Shown here: positions 1 through 6,010 of the stretch, piece after piece
Layout of the letters: every line of letters starts with the position of its first letter
How positions within the stretch are numbered: the stretch's first letter is position 1
NCBI GenBank assembly: GCA_019240375.1
Contig: JAFAYN010000113.1
Location: 1-6,010, forward strand
DNA: 6,010 nt
Source of the DNA: Gemmatimonadota bacterium
GTDB lineage: Bacteria; Gemmatimonadota; Gemmatimonadetes; Longimicrobiales; Longimicrobiaceae
Reading direction: 5' to 3'
Translations under genes and position numbers: made by a program
The notes under the pieces: generated by a model
What the model was told of the DNA's origin: nothing
What the model saw: only the letters and a program-made list of their open reading frames with translations
The model's database searches: none

Positions 1-3000
1 GGTCGGGGGAGGAGGACGTGGTGGTCGGGACCCCGGTCGCGGGGCGCTCGCGCGCCGAGCTGGAGGGGCTGGTCGGGCTGTTCGTGAACACCATTCCCCT
101 CCGCGCCGACCTGTCCGGCCGCCCCTCGTTCCGGGAGCTGCTGCGCCGGACGCGGGCGGCGACGCTCTCCGCCTTCGCGCACCAGGACCTCCCCCTCGAC
201 CGCCTGGTGGACGAGCTGAAGGTGGAGCGCTCGCTCGCGCACGCGCCGCTCTTCCAGGTGCTGTTCACGTTCCGGGTCGCGGCGCGGGAGGCGCTCTCGC
301 TGGGCGAGGCGCGGGTGGAGGCGTGGAACGGCGGCGAGGAGGGAGCCAAGTTCGACCTGGCGCTGGAGGCCATGGACGAGGAGGGCCGCTTCACCGGGGC
401 GCTCGCGTACCGCGCCTCGCTCTTCCGTCCGGAGACCGTCGAACGGATGGCGGCCCACCTGCGCGCCCTACTGGCCGCGGCCGTGGACACGCCCGACGCG
501 CCCGCCCGGGAGCTGCCGATCCTGGGCGCCGCCGAGCGCGAGCTGCTGGTGCGCGGGTGGAACGCCACCGACGCCAGGCACCCGGAGCACGGGTGCGTGC
601 ACGAGCTGTTCGAGGCGCAGGTCCGGCGCACCCCCGGCGCGGTCGCGCTGGAGGCCGGGGACGAGCGGGTCACCTACGCCGAGCTGGACGGCCTGGCCTC
701 GCTCCTCGCCGCGCGGCTGCGCGCCCTGGGCGTCGGGCCGGAATCGCGCGTCGGGATCTGCGCCGAGCGGACGCCGGAGCTGGTGACCGCCGTTCTCGCG
801 ACGCTCAGGGCCGGAGGCGCGTACGTCCCGCTCGACCCCGCCTACCCCGCGGAACGCCTCCGCTTCCTGGCCGTGGACGCCGGCGTGCGCCTGGTCCTCG
901 TCACGGCGCCGCTGCGCGACCGGGTCCCGCCCGGGGTGGAGGCGGTGCTGGTGGCCGCCGACGCCCCCCTCCCCCGACCCCTCCCCCACGAGGGGGGAGG
1001 GGAGCAGGACGGCACCTGGATTCCCTACGGTGCCTCCGCTGCTTACGACACCACCGTTCTTTCAGCCCTCCCCCAGAATTGGGGGAGGGTGGCGAGCCTA
1101 AGCGAGCCGGGTGGGGGCGCGCTGAGCCGGGACTCGCTTGAAGGCCGGCAGGCCCTCACCCCCGACCCCTCTCCCAATTCTGGGGGAGGGGAGAACGACA
1201 GTGCTTCCGTCTCTCCCGACAACCTGGCGTACGTCATCCACACCTCCGGCTCCACGGGGACGCCCAAGGGGGTGATGGTGACGCATCGCGGCTTCGCCAA
1301 CCTCCTCCTGGGGACCCGCGCGCTCTTCGGCTTCGCGCCGGGCGACGTGGTCCCGGCGCTCGCCTCGCCCTCCTTCGACATCTGGGGCTTCGAGGTGCTG
1401 GGACCCCTCCTCGCGGGGGCGACGGTGCGGCTGGTCCCGGCGGGGCGGGTGACCGACCCGGACGCGCTGGCGGAGGAGGCCGCGCGCGCCACGGTGCTGC
1501 ACGCCGTCCCCGCGCTGATGCGCCAGGTGGCCGCTTCCGGGGCCCCGTCGCGCGCGCTGCGCTGGGCCTTCACCGGCGGCGACACCGTTCCCCCCGAGCT
1601 TCCCGCCGAGGTCCGCGAGCGCTTCCCCGGGGCCGCGGTCGCGGTGCTGTACGGCCCGACGGAAGGGACGGTGCTGGCCTCCACCTACGCGGTGCCGGCG
1701 GGGGAGCGCACCACCGGGCACCCGATCGGCCGACCGCTCCCCAACGTGCGGCTGTACGTCTGCGACGGGTCGCTGGAGCCGGCGCCGGTCGGGGTGGCGG
1801 GGGAGCTGCTGATCGGTGGAGCGGGGGTGGCGCGCGGCTACCTGGGGCGCCCCGACCTCACCGCGGAAAAGTTCGTCCCCGACCCGTTCGCGGAGCGGGG
1901 CGGGGGCGGCGCGCGCCTGTACCGCACGGGGGACCGTGTCCGCCGCCGCACGGACGGGGTGCTGGAGTTCCTGGGACGCACCGACGGGCAGGTCAAGGTG
2001 CGTGGTTTCCGCATCGAGCCGGGCGAGGTCGAGAGCGTGCTGGAGGGGCACTCCTCCGTGCGCGAGGCCTTGGTGGTGGTACGCGAGGACGCCCCGGGAG
2101 CGCGGCGGCTGGTGGCCTACACCACCCCGGCCGGCGGCGCCCTCCCCGACCCCGACGAGCTGCGGGCGCACCTCCGCGCCCGGCTCCCGGAGCACATGGT
2201 CCCCTCCGCCTTCGTGGCGCTGGACCGGCTCCCCCTCAGCGCCAACGGCAAGGTGGACCGCCGCGCCCTCCCCGCGCCCGAGCAGCCGGCGGCGGACGGG
2301 GGCTCGTACACGGCGGCGCGCTCCCCCGCGGAAGAGGCGCTGGCGCGCGTCTGGGCGGAGCTGCTGGGCCTGGAACGGATCGGCGTCGACGACGACTTCT
2401 TCGAAGCGGGGGGGGACTCGATCCTCGCCATCCAGATGGTGGCGCGGGCCCGCCGGGCGGGGGTGGAGGTCACCCCGCGCCAGCTCTTCCAGCACCCCAC
2501 CGTCGCCGCGCTGGCCCGGGTGGCGGGGGTGTCGGCGACCGGTACCGTGGACGCGGAGGTCGCCCCCGGCGAGCTCCCCCTCACCCCCGTGCAGCACCGC
2601 TTCTTCGAGCAGGACCTCCCCGACCGGCACCACTGGAACCAGGCGCTCCTCCTCGCCCCCCGCGAGCGGCTGGACGCGGCGGTGCTGGAGCGGGCGCTGC
2701 GGGAGGTGGTGGAGCACCACGACGCCTTCCGCCTCCGCTTCGCGCGCGGCGCCGACGGGTGGCGCCAGCGGTACGCCGACTCGGCGGGCGAGGTGGCGCT
2801 GGAGCGGGTGGACCTCGCCGCGCTCCCCACGGAGGAGCGGCCGGCGGCGCTGGAAGCGGCCGCCGCGAAGCTCCACGCCGGGCTCCACCTGGAGAACGGG
2901 CCGCTCCTCCGGGCGGCGCTCCTCGACCTGGGGCCCGCGGGGGAGCGGCTCCTGCTGGTGGCGCACCACCTGGTCGTGGACGGCGTGTCGTGGCGGATCC

Positions 3001-3971
3001 TGGGGGAAGACCTGCAGGACGCCTACCGCACGATCCAGGGCGGCGGCCCGGCCGCCCTCCCCGCGAAGACGGCCTCCCTGCGGGAGTGGGCGGAGCGGCT
3101 GGAGGCGCACGCCCGCTCCGCCACGCTCGGCGCGGAAGCGGAGTTCTGGGCCTCGCCGGAGCTGCACGGGGCGGCGCCCCTCCCGGTCGACCTCCCCGGC
3201 GGGGACGACCTCGCGGCCTCCGCGGCGGAGGTGACGGTCTCGCTCGACGCCGGGGAGACGTGGACGCTCCTCCACGACGTTCCCGCCGCGTACCGGGTCC
3301 GCGTCGACGACGTGCTCCTCACCGCGCTGGCCCGCACCCTGGCCGACTGGACCGGGGAGCGCCGCGTCGCCGTGGAGCTGGAGAGCCACGGGCGCGAGGA
3401 TCTGTTTCCCGGGACCGACGTGTCGCGTACCGTCGGCTGGTTCACCTCGGTGTACCCGGTCGTCCTGGACCTGCGCGGCGCGTACGGGGACGGGGCCGAG
3501 CTGAGGGCGGTCAAGGAGCAGCTCCGCCAGGTCCCCCATCACGGCATCGGTCATGGCGTGCTGCGCCACCTGTCACCCGACGCGGAGCTGCGGCGCCGCC
3601 TGCGCGCCCTCCCCGCTCCCGGGGTCGCCTTCCAGTACCTGGGGCAGCTCGACGCTTCCGCTTCCGGGGCGCTCTTCGCCCTCGCCGACGAGCCCACGGG
3701 CCCAAACCGGGCCGGCGGCGGGGAGCGCGAGCACCTCCTGGAGGTGGCCGCGATGGTGCGCAGCGGAGCGCTCCACCTCCGCTGGGAGTACGGGAGCCGC
3801 GCACACCTTCCGGAAACGGTGCGCCGGCTCGCGTCGCGCTGCCTGGCGGAGCTGCGGGCGCTGATCGCCCACTGCGCCTCAGGGGAGGAGGCGGGGTACA
3901 CCCCGTCCGACTTCCCGCTGGCCGACCTGGACGAGGCGACGCTCGCGATGCTGGAAGAGGACTTCCTGTAA
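1..3971 (+). CDS. Non-ribosomal peptide synthetase, partial at 5' end: (C)-A-PCP-E
   Basis: NRPS elongation module that activates one amino acid, couples it to an upstream peptidyl chain and epimerises it. The gene continues off the left edge: the frame is open from base 3 and the first codons already lie in C motif C5, so the GTG at 18 is internal, not a start. Domains by position: C-domain remainder 1-500 with GLFVNTIPLR and HQDLPLDRLV (180-209); A domain about 564-2285 with A1 VTYAEL (669), A2 (804), A3 TSGSTGTPKG (1242), A4 FDIWGFE (1374), A5 YGPTE (1650), A6 (1800), A7 YRTGD (1920), A8 (1974) and A10 NGK (Lys at 2250); PCP with FFEAGGDSI, Ser at 2418; E domain with HHLVVDGVSW (2964), ESHGRE (3381), RTVGWFTS (3426) and FQYLGQLD (3630). 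TAA at 3969. Odd: an 81-codon repeat-derived insert between A2 and A3. Eye-read specificity code about D-I-F-A-F-G-L-V-L-K; substrate not assigned. The Asp of A4 (1377) suggests an alpha-amino acid. The family is certain; activity with the insert is inferred. Confidence 0.97.
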   Translation, partial: SGEEDVVVGTPVAGRSRAELEGLVGLFVNTIPLRADLSGRPSFRELLRRTRAATLSAFAHQDLPLDRLVDELKVERSLAHAPLFQVLFTFRVAAREALSLGEARVEAWNGGEEGAKFDLALEAMDEEGRFTGALAYRASLFRPETVERMAAHLRALLAAAVDTPDAPARELPILGAAERELLVRGWNATDARHPEHGCVHELFEAQVRRTPGAVALEAGDERVTYAELDGLASLLAARLRALGVGPESRVGICAERTPELVTAVLATLRAGGAYVPLDPAYPAERLRFLAVDAGVRLVLVTAPLRDRVPPGVEAVLVAADAPLPRPLPHEGGGEQDGTWIPYGASAAYDTTVLSALPQNWGRVASLSEPGGGALSRDSLEGRQALTPDPSPNSGGGENDSASVSPDNLAYVIHTSGSTGTPKGVMVTHRGFANLLLGTRALFGFAPGDVVPALASPSFDIWGFEVLGPLLAGATVRLVPAGRVTDPDALAEEAARATVLHAVPALMRQVAASGAPSRALRWAFTGGDTVPPELPAEVRERFPGAAVAVLYGPTEGTVLASTYAVPAGERTTGHPIGRPLPNVRLYVCDGSLEPAPVGVAGELLIGGAGVARGYLGRPDLTAEKFVPDPFAERGGGGARLYRTGDRVRRRTDGVLEFLGRTDGQVKVRGFRIEPGEVESVLEGHSSVREALVVVREDAPGARRLVAYTTPAGGALPDPDELRAHLRARLPEHMVPSAFVALDRLPLSANGKVDRRALPAPEQPAADGGSYTAARSPAEEALARVWAELLGLERIGVDDDFFEAGGDSILAIQMVARARRAGVEVTPRQLFQHPTVAALARVAGVSATGTVDAEVAPGELPLTPVQHRFFEQDLPDRHHWNQALLLAPRERLDAAVLERALREVVEHHDAFRLRFARGADGWRQRYADSAGEVALERVDLAALPTEERPAALEAAAAKLHAGLHLENGPLLRAALLDLGPAGERLLLVAHHLVVDGVSWRILGEDLQDAYRTIQGGGPAALPAKTASLREWAERLEAHARSATLGAEAEFWASPELHGAAPLPVDLPGGDDLAASAAEVTVSLDAGETWTLLHDVPAAYRVRVDDVLLTALARTLADWTGERRVAVELESHGREDLFPGTDVSRTVGWFTSVYPVVLDLRGAYGDGAELRAVKEQLRQVPHHGIGHGVLRHLSPDAELRRRLRALPAPGVAFQYLGQLDASASGALFALADEPTGPNRAGGGEREHLLEVAAMVRSGALHLRWEYGSRAHLPETVRRLASRCLAELRALIAHCASGEEAGYTPSDFPLADLDEATLAMLEEDFL
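978..1002. repeat. Palindrome P1 (G/C-tract hairpin)
   Basis: Perfect 10-bp stem, CCCCTCCCCC (978-987) with GGGGGAGGGG (993-1002), and a 5-base loop (988-992). Two flanking 12-mers, CCCCCGACCCCT (971-982) and GGGGGAGGGGAG (993-1004), recur exactly at 1159-1170 and 1182-1193, so P1 and P3 are direct copies of one repeat type with different loops. Confidence 0.85.
1011..1034. repeat. Small inverted repeat GGCACC/GGTGCC
   Basis: Six-base arms GGCACC (1011-1016) and GGTGCC (1029-1034) with a 12-base loop, in the spacer between P1 and P2. Short enough to be chance in GC-rich DNA; listed because it adds to the hairpin density of the insert. Confidence 0.4.
1066..1089. repeat. Palindrome P2 (inverted copy of P3)
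   Basis: Nine-bp stem CCCTCCCCC (1066-1074) with GGGGGAGGG (1081-1089) around AGAATT. The whole 24-base unit is the reverse complement of 1167-1190 with one mismatch (base 1084 against 1172), which makes P2 and P3 an inverted pair. The hexamer CGTTCT just upstream (1055-1060) also has its reverse complement AGAACG just after P3 (1192-1197). Confidence 0.85.
1100..1139. repeat. Central hairpin between P2 and P3
   Basis: Arms AAGCGAGCCGG (1100-1110) and CCGG plus CTCGCTT (1127-1130, 1133-1139) can pair over 11 bp with a 2-base bulge at 1131-1132. It overlaps a short direct repeat GCGAGCC at 1092-1098 and 1102-1108. With P2 and P3 as outer arms, the block 1066-1190 can fold as one long interrupted hairpin. 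Confidence 0.6.
1166..1191. repeat. Palindrome P3 (inverted copy of P2, direct copy of P1)
   Basis: Ten-bp stem, CCCCTCTCCC (1166-1175) with GGGGGAGGGG (1182-1191), one G-T wobble at 1172/1185, loop AATTCT. Normal A-domain sequence resumes shortly afterwards at SPDNLAYVI (from 1212). Confidence 0.85.
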
Positions 3972-3990
3972 GGCGCGGCTCCTCTGGCAG

Positions 3991-4005
3991 GGCCGTGCCA
4001 CGGCC
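3991..4005 (+). other. Weak intergenic hairpin after the first NRPS gene
   Basis: GGCCGTG (3991-3997) and CACGGCC (3999-4005) are complementary arms; sterically this is a 5-bp GC stem with a 5-base loop, 20 bases after the TAA stop. No run of T follows (the next bases are GGGCCGGGCACC), so it does not meet the usual picture of an intrinsic terminator. At most it would slow transcription or protect a 3' end. Confidence 0.35.
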
Positions 4006-4030
4006 GGGCCGGGCACCTTTACGGACAGGT

Positions 4031-4052
4031 TTTCCACGGAAACCCCCTTTCC
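4031..4052 (+). other. Competing short inverted repeats upstream of the second NRPS gene
   Basis: TTTCC (4031-4035), GGAAA (4038-4042) and TTTCC (4048-4052) follow each other, so the middle arm can pair with either side. The pairing with a 5-base C loop (4043-4047) is the plausible one; the other has only a 2-base loop. It ends about 10 bases before the ribosome binding site. Stems of five A/T-rich pairs are weak, so a regulatory role is only a possibility. Confidence 0.3.
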
Positions 4053-4061
4053 CGTAGCAAC

Positions 4062-4065
4062 GAGG
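4062..4065 (+). promoter_or_regulatory. Ribosome binding site for the second NRPS gene
   Basis: GAGG at 4062-4065 lies 4 bases before the ATG at 4070, a little tighter than usual. The next in-frame ATG (4088) has no purine-rich Shine-Dalgarno-like sequence at a suitable distance, which favours 4070 as the start. Confidence 0.5.
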
Positions 4066-4069
4066 CTGT

Positions 4070-6010
4070 ATGAGCAAGCGCGCGAACATGGAGGACGTGT
4101 ACCCGCTCTCTCCCACCCAGGAGGGGATGCTCTTCCACACGCTCTCCGACCCGCGATCGGGGATGTACGTGGGGCAGTTCGGGTTCCGGGTCGCGGCCGA
4201 CCTCGACGCGGACGCCTTCGCGCGCGCCTGGCAGGGGGTGGTGGACCGGCACCCGGCGCTGCGCACCGGCTTCGCCTGGGAACGGGTGGCCACTCCCCTC
4301 CAGGTGGTGGTGCGGGCGGCGGCGCTCCCCTTCCGCAGCGAGGACTGGCGCGGGGACGCCCCGGAGACGCGGGCGGCGAAGCTCGAAGCGTTCCTTCGCG
4401 CCGACCGGGAGGAGGGGTTCGACCTGAGGCGTGCGCCGCTGATGCGGCTGGCGCTCTTCCGCCTGGGGGACGCCGAGTACCAGGTGGTCTGGACGCACCA
4501 CCACATGATCCTGGACGGGTGGAGCCTGGGGCGGGTCTACCGCGACGTGCTGGCGCTCTACCCGGCGTACGTGGAGGGGCGCGAGGCGCGGCTCCCCCGG
4601 CCCCGCCCCTATCGCGACTACATCGCCTGGCTCAGGGAGCGCGCCCCGGAGCCGGCCGAGCACTTCTGGCGCGAGGCGCTGGCCGGGTTCTCCACGCCCA
4701 CCCCGCTGGGGATCGGCCGCCCGTCCGAGGCGGCCTCCGCCGGAGCATCGGAGGCGGGGCGGCGCGCCCTGCTCCTCCCGCGCGAGGCCACGGCCGCGGT
4801 GCAGGCGCTCGCCCGGCGCGGGAGGATCACGACGGGTACGGTGGTGCAGGGAGCCTGGGCGCTCCTCCTGTCCCGCTACTCGGGGGAGGAGGACGTGGTG
4901 TTCGGGACCGCCGTTTCCGGGCGCCCCGCCGGGCTGGAGGGGGTGGAGGAGATGGTGGGGCTCTTCGTGGCGACCCTCCCGCTGCGGGCGCGCGTCCTGT
5001 CCGACGCGACGGTGCTGGAGTGGCTGGAGTGCCTGCACCGCTGGCAGGCGGAGATGCGCGAGCACGAGCACGCCCCGCTGGTGCGGATCCAGGGATGGAG
5101 CGAGGTGCCGCGCGGGCTGCGCCTCTTCGACAGCGTCGTCGCCCTCCAGAACCACCCGGTGGCGTCCTCCACCTCGCCGGAGGGGCTGCGGGTGGAGGAG
5201 GTCTGGGGCCTCCAGACCAACGACGCCCCGCTCGCCCTGACCGTTTCGCCGGTGGGGGAGGAGACGCGGCTGGAGTGCACCTACCACTCCGGCCGGTTCC
5301 GCGCCGACGAGGTGGAGCGGGCGCTGGAGCACCTGGGCGCGGTGCTGGAGGCGCTTGCGGCCGGCCCGGGGGAGCGGCTCGGCGGGGTGTCGCTGCTGCG
5401 GAGCGCGGAGCGTGCGGAGCTGCTCGCCGCCGGGAGCCCCGCCCCCGCGGAGTTCCCGGTGCACCCGCCGCTGCACCGCCTTTTCCTGGAGCAGGCGGCG
5501 CGCCGGCCGGGGGCGGTGGCCCTGACCTGCGGGGACGAGCGGGTGAGCTACGCGGAGCTGGACCGGCGCTCCGCCCGGCTGGCGGGGGCGCTGCGCCGCC
5601 GCGGGGTCGACCCCGAGACGAGGGTGGCCCTCTGCGCCGAGCGCTCGGTCGATCTGGTGGTCGGGATCCTGGGGATCCTGCGGGCCGGGGGCGCCTACGT
5701 TCCCGTGGACCCGGGCTACCCCGCCGAGCGGATCGCCTACCTGCTGGAGGACTCCGGATGCGCGGCCGTGCTGGCGCAGGAAAGTGTGCGCACGCGGCTG
5801 GCGCCGGCGCGGGCGGAGGTGCTCGCGCTGGAAGAGGTGCTGGCCGAAGGCGCCGAGGGCGACACCGCGCCGGAGGTGGAGGCCGACCCGGGCAACGCCG
5901 CGTACGTGATCTACACCTCCGGCTCCACCGGACGCCCCAAGGGGGTGGTGGTCACGCACGCCAGCGTGGTGCGCCTCTTCGACGCGACGCGGGCGTGGTT
6001 CGGCTTCGAC
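4070..6010 (+). CDS. Non-ribosomal peptide synthetase, partial at 3' end: C-A...
   Basis: Open for 647 codons from ATG 4070 to the last base, with no stop, so the gene continues right. Residues 8 to about 455 are a full condensation domain: C1-like YPLSPTQEGMLFHT (11-24), active-site HHMILDGWS (His144, His145, Asp149), C5-like FGTAVSGRP, and GLFVATLPLR, where the usual Asn of C6 is Ala. The opening motif and HEHAPLVRIQGWSEVPRG resemble SrfA-C-type C domains that accept a D-configured donor (DCL); this fits the E domain ending the preceding gene. From about residue 465 an adenylation domain begins: A1 VSYAEL (492), A2 LRAGGAYVPVDP (537) and A3 TSGSTGRPKG (616-625). The window ends before A4, so its substrate cannot be read. 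The first ten residues (MSKRANMEDV) resemble the short acceptor region before such C domains. Start chosen for its Shine-Dalgarno and because it supplies this region. Probably co-transcribed with the gene 98 bp upstream. Confidence 0.97.
   Translation, partial: MSKRANMEDVYPLSPTQEGMLFHTLSDPRSGMYVGQFGFRVAADLDADAFARAWQGVVDRHPALRTGFAWERVATPLQVVVRAAALPFRSEDWRGDAPETRAAKLEAFLRADREEGFDLRRAPLMRLALFRLGDAEYQVVWTHHHMILDGWSLGRVYRDVLALYPAYVEGREARLPRPRPYRDYIAWLRERAPEPAEHFWREALAGFSTPTPLGIGRPSEAASAGASEAGRRALLLPREATAAVQALARRGRITTGTVVQGAWALLLSRYSGEEDVVFGTAVSGRPAGLEGVEEMVGLFVATLPLRARVLSDATVLEWLECLHRWQAEMREHEHAPLVRIQGWSEVPRGLRLFDSVVALQNHPVASSTSPEGLRVEEVWGLQTNDAPLALTVSPVGEETRLECTYHSGRFRADEVERALEHLGAVLEALAAGPGERLGGVSLLRSAERAELLAAGSPAPAEFPVHPPLHRLFLEQAARRPGAVALTCGDERVSYAELDRRSARLAGALRRRGVDPETRVALCAERSVDLVVGILGILRAGGAYVPVDPGYPAERIAYLLEDSGCAAVLAQESVRTRLAPARAEVLALEEVLAEGAEGDTAPEVEADPGNAAYVIYTSGSTGRPKGVVVTHASVVRLFDATRAWFGFD

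Larger units (their letters stand above)
963..1205 (+). repeat. In-frame palindromic-repeat cluster inserted in the A domain
   Basis: Between A2 (ending about 866) and A3 (from 1230) the protein has about 81 residues that resemble no A-domain sequence. They are rich in Pro, Gly and Ser, with peptides such as PLPRPLPHEGGGE and LTPDPSPNSGGGE. The second synthetase in this window bridges the same motifs without any such block. The DNA holds three G/C-tract hairpins, two smaller inverted repeats and short direct repeats, and its middle is visibly less GC-skewed than the flanks. Peptides of the LTPDPSP type are, from memory, what results when dispersed REP-like intergenic palindromes are translated; this was not checked. 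The frame is open throughout. Exact edges are uncertain by about 10 codons. It could also be several successive insertions rather than one. Confidence 0.8.

Noticed and set aside
18..20. GTG at 18 as the start of the first gene
   Set aside because: The frame is open to the left edge and the upstream codons continue C motif C5, so the gene begins outside the window.
963..1205. Insert as an embedded tailoring domain such as a methyltransferase
   Set aside because: Far too short, at the wrong place (tailoring domains usually sit between A8 and A9), and with no domain motif.
963..1205. CRISPR array or coding minisatellite
   Set aside because: Only three copies, in alternating orientation and with unequal spacers and loops.
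1098..3569. Long minus-strand open frame opposite the first gene
   Set aside because: Arg/Gly/Pro-rich shadow of a high-GC coding strand; no recognisable domain, while the + frame has all NRPS motifs.
2571..3900. A second condensation domain in the first gene
   Set aside because: HHxxxDxVSW, ESHGRE, RTVGWFTS and FQYLGQLD are epimerization-domain motifs, and the domain sits at the protein end after the PCP.
3991..4005. Intrinsic terminator between the two genes
   Set aside because: Short stem and no T tract; the gene order requires both proteins for one product, so read-through is more likely.
4029..4037. DnaA-box-like TTTTCCACG in the gap
   Set aside because: Single imperfect match with no cluster and no replication gene; better explained as part of the short inverted repeats.
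4019..5959. Long minus-strand open frame opposite the second gene
   Set aside because: Low-complexity His/Arg/Gly-rich shadow; the opposing + frame encodes clear C and A domains.

Overview
The window is a very GC-rich stretch of bacterial DNA filled by two co-directional, large, multidomain non-ribosomal peptide synthetase (NRPS) genes on the + strand. The first is cut by the left edge of the window and ends at 3971; the second starts at 4070 and runs off the right edge. They are 98 bp apart with no convincing terminator or promoter between them, so they are probably one biosynthetic operon. Host: high GC, G/C-ending codons, and G/C-tract palindromic repeats of a kind I associate with several high-GC Gram-negative lineages. 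A Longimicrobium-like member of Gemmatimonadota is a low-confidence guess from the style of the repeats; nothing in the window is a taxonomic marker.

Layout. 1 to about 500: C-terminal part of a condensation (C) domain. About 564-2285: complete adenylation (A) domain, motifs A1-A10 recognisable, interrupted between A2 and A3 by about 81 extra codons (963-1205). About 2313-2520: peptidyl carrier protein (PCP) with its phosphopantetheine serine. About 2571-3900: epimerization (E) domain. 3900-3968: acidic tail. 3972-4069: intergenic gap with two small hairpins and a short ribosome binding site. 4070-6010: second synthetase, with a complete C domain whose N-terminus looks like the type that accepts D-configured donors, then an A domain cut off just after motif A3.

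How the genes work together. The first protein activates an amino acid, loads it on its PCP, condenses it with an upstream peptide through the partial C domain, and epimerises it to the D form. The second protein's first C domain would accept this D-configured chain and join it to the residue selected by the next A domain. This split point (E at the C-terminus of one protein, D-accepting C at the N-terminus of the next) is the classic inter-protein junction of surfactin/tyrocidine-type lines. No tailoring, transport, thioesterase or regulatory gene is in view, so the product cannot be named.

The most unusual element is the 963-1205 insertion. It is built from three G/C-tract palindromes, two of them near-perfect inverted copies, keeps the reading frame open, and sits inside an otherwise well-conserved A domain. 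It looks like a REP/MITE-type repeat cluster that has been read through as protein.
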